Shown here piece after piece: positions 1 to 7,029 of a stretch of DNA of 11,665 nucleotides; position 1 is the first letter of the stretch, and the number at the start of each line of letters is the position of its first letter. The position numbers were made by a program, and so were the translations under genes. The DNA lies in contig JABDQB010000199.1 in assembly GCA_013042495.1 (NCBI GenBank), positions 1-11,665 of the forward strand. Reading direction: 5' to 3'. This stretch comes from Gemmatimonadota bacterium (lineage in GTDB: Bacteria > Gemmatimonadota > Gemmatimonadetes > Palauibacterales > Palauibacteraceae). The notes beneath the pieces are model-generated. The model saw only the letters and a program-made list of their open reading frames with translations, ran no database searches and was not told the DNA's origin.

Positions 1-180
1 CACCTGCGCCGCGCCAGAGCACGTGCCGGCGACGACGACCGTGCCGAGACTCGCGCCGTCGACCGTCGCTACTCCGACGTCGGCAGCCTCTCGGTCACCG
101 GTCTCTTGCCCCTCCCGCGGCTCACCGCCGCAGGCAACGAGGATGGAAAGGGCAGCCAGGGCCGCCAACTGATGACGCAT
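1..180 (-). CDS. Lipoprotein, N-terminal part (runs off the left edge)
   Basis: Only the first 60 codons lie in the window. The frame starts at an ATG (178-180) preceded by AGGAG at 6-nt spacing. It encodes a short basic start (MRHQ), a hydrophobic stretch and the lipobox L-V-A-C, with the lipidated cysteine at residue 17. This is a classic type II (Spase II) signal. The mature part begins CGGEPREG, is acidic and low in complexity, and then turns into a more ordered stretch containing GTVVVAGTCSGAAQV. The sequence shows an exported lipid-anchored protein; I do not recognise the mature domain. The gene lies 79 nt downstream of gdhA on the same strand, so co-transcription is possible. It has its own good ribosome binding site, and no clear terminator separates the two. 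Confidence 0.75.
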   Translation of the reverse strand, partial: MRHQLAALAALSILVACGGEPREGQETGDREAADVGVATVDGASLGTVVVAGTCSGAAQV

Positions 181-259
181 CCGTATCTCCTGTCTTCTAA
201 GGGTCGTCCTGACGGATAGGCGCTATGGCTCCCGCGCCGGACTCGGGATCCAAAGTTGT

Positions 260-1678
260 CTATGGAAAGATGCCCAGCTCCTCGTAGCAGACCACGATCT
301 TGTCGATCGAGTTCACGAAGGCGGCCGTGCGCAGGTCGAGGTCGTCGCCTTTTTGTTTCTGGACCTCCCGAATCTGGTGGAACGAGTCGATCATCGTCTC
401 CTCCAGTCCCGAGTTCACCAGGTCCAGCTCGTCCGCGCCGGCTACCGAGCTGATCAGATCACTGTCCGAGAAGCTCGCCCCAGTGGCCTTCTCGACTGCC
501 GCGAGGAGCTGGCGATGTGAGTTTTCGTCGAACCTCTTCTCCATGCGTCCGAACCGGACATGGGACAGGTTCTTCAGCCACTCGAAATAGGATACCGTGA
601 CCCCGCCGGCGTTCAGGTACAGGTCGGGCAGGACGACAACCCCCTTTTCGGCCAGAATCTCGTCGGCGGCCGACGTGGTGGGTCCGTTCGCGGCTTCGGC
701 GACCATCCTTGCCTGGATTCGAGGAGCGTTGTTCTCGTCGATCTGGTTCTCGAGTGCGGCCGGGACGAGGATGTCGCAGTCGAGCTCGAGCGCCTCGCGC
801 GATTTCGGGATGTCGGTGGCCCCGGGGAACCCGAGGATGGTGCCCGTCTCGCGGCGGTGCGTTACCACCGCGTCCAGGTTGAGCCCGGCCGGATTCGCGA
901 TGGCTCCCTCGTACTCGGCCAGGCCCACCAGCACGGATCCATCCTGCTGGAGGAAATTCGCGGCGTGGTAACCGACGTTGCCCAGTCCCTGGATGACCAC
1001 TCGCTTGCCCTCCAGACCCCTGGACAGTCCAAGCGCCCGCATGTCCTCCTCGATGTCGCAGGCCTCCCGCACGCCGAGATACACGCCGCGGCCCGTCGCC
1101 TCGAGCCGACCGCCGATGCCTCCCTGGGCAAGCGGTTTACCCGTGACGCAGGCTTCGCCGTTGAGTTCGCCGCCACCGGTGAGCGACTTGAACGTGTCCA
1201 CGATCCACGCCATCTCCGACGGCCCGGTTCCGTAGTCCGGAGCGGGGACGTCCACACCCGGACCGATGAACATCTTCTTCACCAGTTCGAACGTGTACCG
1301 CCGCGTGATTCTCTCCAGCTCGCCGGGCGAGTACTTCCGGCGGTCGATCTTGATGCCGCCCTTCGCTCCCCCGAACGGCACGTCCACGATCGCGCACTTG
1401 AACGTCATGAGAGCCGCCAGCGCCATGACCTCGTCCTCGTTGACCGTGGTGCTGTATCGGATCCCGCCCTTGGTCGGAAGCTTGTGATGGCTGTGTTCGG
1501 CCCTCCAGGCCCGGACGACCTCGATCGATCCGTCGTCACGCTTCACCGGAAACGTGAGGCGGTAGACGCTGTTGCACTCCTTGATCTGGTCGAGGAGCCG
1601 GGGGTCGTGACCCGAGATCGAGCCAGCCCGGTCGAAGCTGCGATTTACCTGTTCCAGGAAGCTGACGTGCGTGCTCAA
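260..1678 (-). CDS. gdhA: Glutamate dehydrogenase (Glu/Leu/Phe/Val dehydrogenase family)
   Basis: The 472-residue product should catalyse reversible oxidative deamination of glutamate to 2-oxoglutarate and ammonia with NAD(P) in the cytoplasm, linking carbon and nitrogen metabolism. The N-terminal substrate domain has LPTKGGIRY (Lys70) and the family signature VPFGGAKGGIKID, with the expected active-site Lys106. GPGVDVPAPDYGTGPSEMAW carries the conserved catalytic Asp148. The Rossmann domain follows with GLGNVG at 231-236, then AEAANGPTT (about 327-335) and NAGGVTVSYFEW (about 356-367). Length fits hexameric GDH (about 410-470) better than leucine dehydrogenase (about 360). An acidic residue after the second strand (GLAEYEG, Glu255) would favour NAD over NADP, but this is inference. 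The start is TTG, chosen because GGAGG lies exactly 7 nt upstream. The gene lies 173 nt downstream of the long coiled-coil gene. Confidence 0.9.
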   Translation of the reverse strand: MSTHVSFLEQVNRSFDRAGSISGHDPRLLDQIKECNSVYRLTFPVKRDDGSIEVVRAWRAEHSHHKLPTKGGIRYSTTVNEDEVMALAALMTFKCAIVDVPFGGAKGGIKIDRRKYSPGELERITRRYTFELVKKMFIGPGVDVPAPDYGTGPSEMAWIVDTFKSLTGGGELNGEACVTGKPLAQGGIGGRLEATGRGVYLGVREACDIEEDMRALGLSRGLEGKRVVIQGLGNVGYHAANFLQQDGSVLVGLAEYEGAIANPAGLNLDAVVTHRRETGTILGFPGATDIPKSREALELDCDILVPAALENQIDENNAPRIQARMVAEAANGPTTSAADEILAEKGVVVLPDLYLNAGGVTVSYFEWLKNLSHVRFGRMEKRFDENSHRQLLAAVEKATGASFSDSDLISSVAGADELDLVNSGLEETMIDSFHQIREVQKQKGDDLDLRTAAFVNSIDKIVVCYEELGIFP

Positions 1679-1685
1679 GGTGAAG

Positions 1686-1690
1686 CCTCC
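1686..1690 (-). promoter_or_regulatory. Ribosome binding site fixing the TTG start of gdhA
   Basis: On the minus strand GGAGG is followed by the 7-nt spacer CTTCACC and then TTG. No ATG or GTG with comparable spacing occurs nearby, so this site decides the start codon. Confidence 0.75.
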
Positions 1691-1851
1691 GCGAGAGTTC
1701 CGCGTCCGTGGCCGTCTGCGAGAGCCCGTTGTCAGCCCCCGCGGCGCCGGATCGACGGCTCCAATGTACTCAAACGGAGTCTTTCGAAGGGGGGTCGGGC
1801 ACGTACTCGAGCAGATCGCCCGACTGACGGGTTTCCGGAATCAGCGGGGAA

Positions 1852-4800
1852 TCACGGGACGGGGCAGCCGGTGACCTCGTAGGACAGTTCGACGCGCTGC
1901 AGGTCGCGCGTGAGCGCCTGGTGCCGGCTGGTGCGCTCTTCGTCGAGAGCGGACTCCACGCGGGAGATGCCGTTCACCACGTAGGCGACCCACCGGGAGT
2001 CCACCTCGATGTAGGCGGCTTTGAGCTCGTCGCAGCCCCCGTCCCCGTCCTCGAACGCTGCTGCGAGGCTGCGAAAGTAGACCATGGCGCCATCGGCAGA
2101 GTCGGCCAGTGCGTCCAGGGCCAGGCTCCGCGGATCGACGCCCGCCGGAACCACCTCGGGCTCCTCCACTCCGGGAACCCCGGATTCGAAGTCGGGTGGC
2201 AGGACGACCGGGAAGGCAGCTCCGGCGCCGGAAGCGCCCAGCAGGTTTGTAGTGGAGCCCTCCAAACCGGCGGAGTCTCCAGGGATCGCCTCAGCCGGCC
2301 TGGCCTGTGCCGGCTGCGCCCGCGGCACGCTGCGAACGACCGACGGAGCCCGATCTACCGCCTGAGGGAACTGGAAGATCCGATTGGCCCCGAAGACGGC
2401 GACAGCTACGATCCCGATACTCGCCGCGACATTTCCCGCCTTACGAGCTCGGCTGGACCATTGTTCGCGCTTGCGTTCTCGGGCGGCGGCGAGCTCGTCT
2501 TCGCGATCCGAGCGAACCGTCTCGACTTCCTCCTCGGAGGCTTCCACCGCAGCCGCCTGGACTTTCGCAGCATCAGCCTCCGCCACTTCGCGGCGAGCCC
2601 GCTCGACCGATGCCTGGAAAGCGGCTTCCTCGGCCTTCTGTCGAGCTGCCGCCTCGACCGCCCGCTGCAGCTCGGCGTCCCTCCGGCGCTCCACTTCCTG
2701 GGCCGTGTGTTGTCGGATCGCCTGGAGTTCGGCGCCACGCTGGGCGACCGCATTCTCCAGCGCTTTCCGCTCCATCCGAAGGCGAGCGACCTCTTCGCGC
2801 GCGATCTCGGCGACTTTCCGGGCCTTGGCCGACATGCGGGCGGCCTCGTCCTCGGCGGCCATGCGCGCGGTCTCCAGCTCCGCGACGCGAGAAGCCGCTT
2901 CGTCTTCCGCCTTGCGCCGCCGGTCCGATTCGAGCCGGGCGGAGCGCCAGGCGTCCTCCGCCTCGGTCGCCAGCACCGTGGCTCGTTCCTCCGCGGCCGC
3001 GCGGGCCTTCTCCAGGTCGGCCGATTCCCGGGCAATCCGGTCCTCGGTTTCGCGCAGCGCCGCCTCGTCCTGTTCGGTCAGCAGAGCGACTTCTTCCTGG
3101 ATGGCCTCCTTGGCGGCACGCTTTTCGGTCGCGTTTCGAAGCGCTTCTTCCGCGGCCTGCCTGGCGGCATCGAGTTGCAGCGATTTCCGGGCCGATTCCT
3201 TCTCGGCGAGATCCCGTCGTTCCGCCTCGACCCGGGCTGCCTCGACGGCGGCCGCGGCTTCCTCGGCCATCCGCTCCGCCTCTGCCAGCGCGGCCTGCCT
3301 GGCGGATTCCAACTCGGCGGCCCGGCCCGCGGCGGCGATCTCGGCATCCCGGCGCGCCTTTTCTTCATCCCTGCGCCGCGCGGCTTCTCGCTGTGCGGCT
3401 TCGAGAGCCGCTTCGGCCTCCGCCGCGCTCCGGGTCGCCTCGACAGCCGCGCTCTGGCGAGTCTCGTCGAGCTCGGCAGAGATACGCGCGGCCTCTTCCT
3501 CGGCGGCGCGGCGAGCTTCGGCTTCCGCCGCCCGCTTCGCGGCTTCTTCTTCGGCCTGTCGCTTCGCCGCCGCGACCTCGGCTGCACGCTGCGCGGCTTC
3601 CTCTTCCGCCGCCTCTCTGGCCGTTTCCAGCTCCGCTGCCTTCTGCAGCGCCACGGTCTCCGCCTCCCGGCGCAGGACCTCTTCCGAGCGATGGCGTTCG
3701 GCTTCCGCTTCCGCGAGACTTCGTGCCGCTTCGGCCTCACTGGCACGCCGCGCCGACAGCTCGGCGGCCGTCCGGGCCTCGTCCACCTCGGCGGAGCGTC
3801 TTTCGGCCTCTTGCTGTGCAACCTGCCTGGCCTCGGCAGCCGCCCGCCGCATCTCTTCGATCTCCGCTGCTCTCAGGGCCGCCTCTGCCTCGGCTTCCTT
3901 GCGTGCGGATTCGGCTTCCGAGGCCCAACGGGCCGCTTCGGCTTCTGCGGCCTTGCGGGCCTCCTCGAGTTCACCGACCCGGCGAACGGCATCCGTGATA
4001 GCCTGCTCGTGCTCTTCGGCCTCCACCTGGCGCCGCAGGGCCTCCCGCTCGGCGGCTTCACGTGCAGCTTCCGCCTCGGCGGCGCGCTTCGAGGCTTCGG
4101 TCTCGGCTGCCTGGATCGCCGCTGCGGCCTCGGCGGCCTGTCTTTCCGCCTCTTCCTCGGCTGCTCTTCGAGCTGCCTCCAGCTCGGCGGTCCGGCGGGC
4201 AGACTCTGCCTCCGCGGCCTGACGCGCTTCCTCGGCGGCGCGAAGCGTGGCCTGCAGTGCAGCGGCCTGTCTCTCGGCTTCCTCCTCGGCGGCCTGCCTG
4301 GCCGCATCGAGCTCGGCCGTGCGCTGGGCCGCTTCGGCCTCCGCAGCTTTGCGGGCGGCCTCAGCCGCGTCCAGCGTGGCTTTCAGTTCGGCGGACTGTC
4401 TTTCGGCCTCCGCCTGGGCCTGGCGTCTCGCATCCTCGAGTTCTCCGGCTCGCCGGCGGGCTTCGGCTTCCGCATCGTGCCGGTTTGCCTCGGCCGTCTC
4501 GAGCGTGGCCTCGAGCTCTCTGGCCTGTCGCTCGGCCAGTTCCTCCGCTTCCTTGCGCGCCGCTTCGAGCTCGGCGGCTCGGCGGGCAGCCTCTGTCTCG
4601 GCGGCCTCCCTGGCTTCCTGAGCCGCGGCGAGCGTTGCCTCCAGCTCGAGCGCGTGCCGTTCCGCCTCTTCTTCGACGGCGAGCCGCGAGGCTTCGAGCT
4701 CGGCGGCCCGGCGGGAGGCTTCCTTTTCAGCCTCCTGGCGGGCGACTTCGGCCGATTCGAGCGTAGCCTCCAGCTCGGCGGCCCTTCGCTCGGCTTCCGC

Positions 4801-6207
4801 CTCCGCGAGCTGACGGCCACGCTGGGCTTCCTCGATCCTACGGCTCGCCTCCTGCTCGGCGGCGATCCGCGCTGCTTCTTCCGTCTTTCGGAGTTCGGCC
4901 TCCACCTCGGCAGCCCGACGGGCGGACTGGGCCTCCGCGGCTTGCCGGGCGGCCTCCTGCTCTGCGGCCAGCCGGGCGGCCTCCTGTTCGGCGACGCGTC
5001 GAGCGGCGTCGGCTTCGGTGGCCTTCAGCGCCTCTTCCAGTTCGGTCGCTCGCCTCTCCGCCTCGGCGGTCACCGTGCGAAGCTGCTCGAGATCCAGGGC
5101 CCGCCGGTCGGCCTCCGCTTCCGCCTGCTTTGCCGCGGCCTCCGCTTCCCGCGCGGCGTCTTCCGCCTGCCGTCGCTCGGCTTCCGCTTCGGCCTGCCTC
5201 AACCGGGCCTCCGCTTCCTCCTCTTCCTCCTGCTCGATCTCCGCTGTGCGCTGCGCCGCCTGTTCGGCCGCTACCCGCGCCTCTTCCAGCTCGGCCGCCT
5301 TGCGGACCGCTTCCTCTTCCGCCTCTTTCGCCGCCTCTTCCGCCGCCTGGCGCTGCTCGCCGAGCTCGGCGGCCGTGCGTGCCGCAACGGCGACGATCGA
5401 TCGGCGTGCGATCTCCTCCGCGAGCGGTCCGGAAAAGCCGTCCTGGTTGGAAAACGGGGTTCTGGCCGGCGCCGGCGCTGACTTGCCTCCCTGAGCTTCG
5501 GCGGATGCCGGCAGATTCTCGCGCACCACTTCGGCGCTCGTCCGCACATTCGTCCAGTCGAGGACGGTGCGGCGCTCGCCGCTGCCGATGGCCCGGGTGG
5601 CGACCACTTCGGAGAACGGCATCGGCGAAGACACCGGGATGCCGTCAGAGGTCTGCCGGAAGAAGCCACCCCGCCGATCCTCCTCCTCACCCGCGACGAG
5701 GATCGCGCTGTGCCATGGCTCGCTGAAGTACTTGCGGTGGGTGTTGAGTTCGGCGTCCGACAGCGAGACCGGACCGCCACGCCGCAGATACCAACCGACG
5801 AGATTACCACGCAGTCTCGCGGCGGCGCTTCGGAGCACGTCCCAGGATTCCGCCGGAATCAGGTCCAGCGGATCATCGTACAGGGGAAGTGGTGAGGGGC
5901 ATACTCCGCTGATGAGCACGTACTTCCTGCCCGAGTCGAGGTCCTCGCACAGGTCTCCGGCCAGGAGACCGAAAGGATGAAGCTCGTCTTCGGACCCGCC
6001 GGCGTGCGCCAGGAGTTCCCGCAGGGCTCCCTGGGTGATGAAAACGTCGTAGAGGGCCTCGAGGCCGGATTCAGGAGACGAGTCCAGCGGCTCCCAGGGG
6101 ATGCTCCTGGGGAGAGGGGGAGGCACCGAGATATGGATGCGCTCCGCCCCACCGCTTTCCGCAGCGTCCTCTGGGCCGTGATGTCGAATTTCTTCTTCGG
6201 TCGCCAT
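1852..6207 (-). CDS. Giant coiled-coil membrane protein with degenerate MPN/JAB-like N-terminal domain
   Basis: The product has 1451 residues; an in-frame TGA directly before the ATG fixes the start. Residues ~54-205 look like an MPN/JAB domain: HPFGLLAG (77-84), NLVGWY (135-140), then SLSDAELNTHRKYF, EPWHSAILV and GGFF. The metallopeptidase residues are gone: the Glu usually three before the first Gly is His77, and the H-x-H after GWY is Leu141-Arg-Arg143. The domain should therefore be a non-catalytic MPN fold used for binding. A linker follows, then ~980 residues (~265-1245) almost entirely of Ala, Glu and Arg in heptad-like pattern, including five 43-residue repeats. One transmembrane helix lies at ~1259-1278, preceded by a strongly basic stretch. 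This predicts N-terminus and coil in the cytoplasm and a ~170-residue Pro/Gly-rich then helical C-terminus outside, with Cys1392 and Cys1448. The function is unknown; a structural tether or scaffold is inference. Confidence 0.85.
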   Translation of the reverse strand: MATEEEIRHHGPEDAAESGGAERIHISVPPPLPRSIPWEPLDSSPESGLEALYDVFITQGALRELLAHAGGSEDELHPFGLLAGDLCEDLDSGRKYVLISGVCPSPLPLYDDPLDLIPAESWDVLRSAAARLRGNLVGWYLRRGGPVSLSDAELNTHRKYFSEPWHSAILVAGEEEDRRGGFFRQTSDGIPVSSPMPFSEVVATRAIGSGERRTVLDWTNVRTSAEVVRENLPASAEAQGGKSAPAPARTPFSNQDGFSGPLAEEIARRSIVAVAARTAAELGEQRQAAEEAAKEAEEEAVRKAAELEEARVAAEQAAQRTAEIEQEEEEEAEARLRQAEAEAERRQAEDAAREAEAAAKQAEAEADRRALDLEQLRTVTAEAERRATELEEALKATEADAARRVAEQEAARLAAEQEAARQAAEAQSARRAAEVEAELRKTEEAARIAAEQEASRRIEEAQRGRQLAEAEAERRAAELEATLESAEVARQEAEKEASRRAAELEASRLAVEEEAERHALELEATLAAAQEAREAAETEAARRAAELEAARKEAEELAERQARELEATLETAEANRHDAEAEARRRAGELEDARRQAQAEAERQSAELKATLDAAEAARKAAEAEAAQRTAELDAARQAAEEEAERQAAALQATLRAAEEARQAAEAESARRTAELEAARRAAEEEAERQAAEAAAAIQAAETEASKRAAEAEAAREAAEREALRRQVEAEEHEQAITDAVRRVGELEEARKAAEAEAARWASEAESARKEAEAEAALRAAEIEEMRRAAAEARQVAQQEAERRSAEVDEARTAAELSARRASEAEAARSLAEAEAERHRSEEVLRREAETVALQKAAELETAREAAEEEAAQRAAEVAAAKRQAEEEAAKRAAEAEARRAAEEEAARISAELDETRQSAAVEATRSAAEAEAALEAAQREAARRRDEEKARRDAEIAAAGRAAELESARQAALAEAERMAEEAAAAVEAARVEAERRDLAEKESARKSLQLDAARQAAEEALRNATEKRAAKEAIQEEVALLTEQDEAALRETEDRIARESADLEKARAAAEERATVLATEAEDAWRSARLESDRRRKAEDEAASRVAELETARMAAEDEAARMSAKARKVAEIAREEVARLRMERKALENAVAQRGAELQAIRQHTAQEVERRRDAELQRAVEAAARQKAEEAAFQASVERARREVAEADAAKVQAAAVEASEEEVETVRSDREDELAAARERKREQWSSRARKAGNVAASIGIVAVAVFGANRIFQFPQAVDRAPSVVRSVPRAQPAQARPAEAIPGDSAGLEGSTTNLLGASGAGAAFPVVLPPDFESGVPGVEEPEVVPAGVDPRSLALDALADSADGAMVYFRSLAAAFEDGDGGCDELKAAYIEVDSRWVAYVVNGISRVESALDEERTSRHQALTRDLQRVELSYEVTGCPVP
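2374..2433 (-). other. Single transmembrane helix of the coiled-coil protein
   Basis: Residues about 1259-1278 (NVAASIGIVAVAVFGANRIF) form the only long hydrophobic stretch in the protein. It is preceded by RERKREQWSSRARKAG, so by the positive-inside rule the huge N-terminal part faces the cytoplasm and the last ~170 residues face the periplasm or outside. Confidence 0.8.
4153..4797 (-). repeat. Five tandem 129-nt (43-residue) coiled-coil repeats
   Basis: Residues 471-685 of the long coiled-coil protein consist of five consecutive 43-residue units, each beginning E/L-AER and containing ELEATL-type, AEAAR-type and RRAAELEAAR-type blocks. The units begin at residues 471, 514, 557, 600 and 643. 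A sixth, degenerate unit follows at 686. Each unit splits into a 22- and a 21-residue half that resemble each other. The copies are diverged in both protein and codons, so the expansion looks old rather than a recent slippage event. Confidence 0.8.
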
Positions 6208-6460
6208 TCAGGAATCCCGAACTCGTCTCGTCCCTGTCCGCAGGGCGGCGTCTGACGAAGGGCCGCACTGATCCGGGCGCGAAAAGAGCAAGTGTCGTTC
6301 CACATCGCGTTTCCCCCGCAAAACATGCGAAATAGGCGAAAATCCGCTTCGAATGTGGGCTACGAACGAGGCGTTCGAGAGACCGGAGTGTGGAATAACG
6401 TGTGAATCAGGCGAAAAATGGCGAATAACCGGGGACGCAGGTTTGTGCAAAGGAGCCGCC
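6208..6460 (-). promoter_or_regulatory. Gap upstream of the coiled-coil gene with tandem GCGAAA motifs
   Basis: This 253-base gap is visibly richer in A/T than its neighbours and should hold the promoter of the coiled-coil gene. Read on the plus strand, GCGAAA occurs at 6327 and 6336 (9 nt apart) and again at 6411, with a variant GCGAAT at 6421 (10 nt apart). This gives two closely spaced pairs 75-84 nt apart. About one helical turn between the members of each pair is the spacing expected for a dimeric or cooperative regulator. I see no convincing -10/-35 pair. The ribosome binding site of the downstream gene is a moderate GGGA, 7 nt before the ATG. Confidence 0.35.
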
Positions 6461-6757
6461 CTACGCGGCATTCCGGTTGGCCTCCTCGGAAACGAGCATG
6501 TCCACCAACTCGGCGATCGCCTCGGCCGGCCGATCCAGGCCGGGCTCCTCCCGATGCAGTTCTTCGATTCGCTCGAAGATCACCTGGGCGACGGTGAGCT
6601 CGAGGTATGGAATCGATCGGGCCTGCGCCGCGAAATCTTCGTAGTCATCGTCGCGCGCGGCCTCCAGCAGATAAAGCACGCACGGTGGCAACGTGCCCTG
6701 GCCTTTTTCGAGAGCCCCGGTCCAGTAGGTCGTCCAGTCGTAGAACGCGACCTGCAT
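6461..6757 (-). CDS. Hypothetical acidic protein, 98 residues
   Basis: I do not recognise this protein. The ATG at 6757 is chosen because AGGAGG lies just upstream with a ~5-nt spacer; a possible start 14 codons further upstream has no comparable site. The product begins MQVAFYDWTTYWTGALEKG, continues with a single Cys in LPPCVLYLLEAARDDDYEDF, and is otherwise helical and acidic, ending in EEANRNAA. It has no signal peptide or membrane segment, so it is probably cytoplasmic. It lies upstream of the coiled-coil gene on the same strand, but the 253-base gap argues against tight coupling. It diverges from the DUF255/thioredoxin-fold gene. Confidence 0.7.
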   Translation of the reverse strand: MQVAFYDWTTYWTGALEKGQGTLPPCVLYLLEAARDDDYEDFAAQARSIPYLELTVAQVIFERIEELHREEPGLDRPAEAIAELVDMLVSEEANRNAA

Positions 6758-6852
6758 GTCGCCCTCCTCGCTGAGTGTCGTCAGCTGTGCAGGTCGCAAA
6801 AGCCGCTCCGTCCTTTGCAGGATGGAGGGGACGGCCCCTGAAAAGCCGGTAT

Positions 6853-6870
6853 TCCAACGGAAACGTTGGA
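6853..6870. other. Perfect 7-bp hairpin with GAAA loop in a divergent intergenic region
   Basis: TCCAACG-GAAA-CGTTGGA forms a perfect 7-bp stem closed by a GNRA-type tetraloop on the plus strand. No T-run follows on that strand, so it is not a standard terminator. It lies 160 nt upstream of the DUF255 gene start and 96 nt upstream of the start of the divergent 98-residue protein gene. It could be an RNA structure in a leader or an 18-bp palindromic operator. Confidence 0.4.
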
Positions 6871-7029
6871 CCCGTGTCCCCCGGTGTCCCGGTCACGATC
6901 GCTGCAATCCGGAAGTACATCTTGCAAATCCCCCCTGTGCGATTCGTCGGGATGTCGGAAGGCCCTGAGTTACGACATATCGCGCAACTTCGATTGCCGT
7001 CCCACCGGCCGCCGACTACCGTCCGGTCC

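Noticed and set aside
1814..1832. Terminator for the coiled-coil gene (CCCG/CGGG stem)
   Set aside because: The stem is only 4 bp with no T-tract on the relevant strand.
560..1882. A 440-codon plus-strand frame opposite gdhA
   Set aside because: It lies antisense to a well-conserved dehydrogenase, has no recognisable domain and no convincing ribosome binding site.
4153..4797. CRISPR-like or satellite array
   Set aside because: The 129-nt periodicity is in-frame protein repetition with diverged copies and no spacers.
1921..5481. A 1186-codon open frame on the plus strand, and several others of 200-600 codons in the same region
   Set aside because: They mirror the Ala/Glu/Arg-rich coiled-coil gene: the complements of GCN, GAR and CGN codons contain almost no stops. 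The translations are low-complexity Gly/Leu/Arg, Ser/Ala or Pro/Arg strings with no domain.
5590..6050. Active JAMM metallopeptidase in the N-terminal domain of the coiled-coil protein
   Set aside because: The Glu and both His of the E...H-x-H motif are replaced (His77, Leu141, Arg143), so zinc-dependent peptidase activity is not expected.
6775..7029. An 85-codon N-terminal extension of the DUF255 protein
   Set aside because: The family begins at the ATG at 7030 (NRLI...SPYLLQHA); the upstream residues match nothing and GC-rich DNA is often open by chance.
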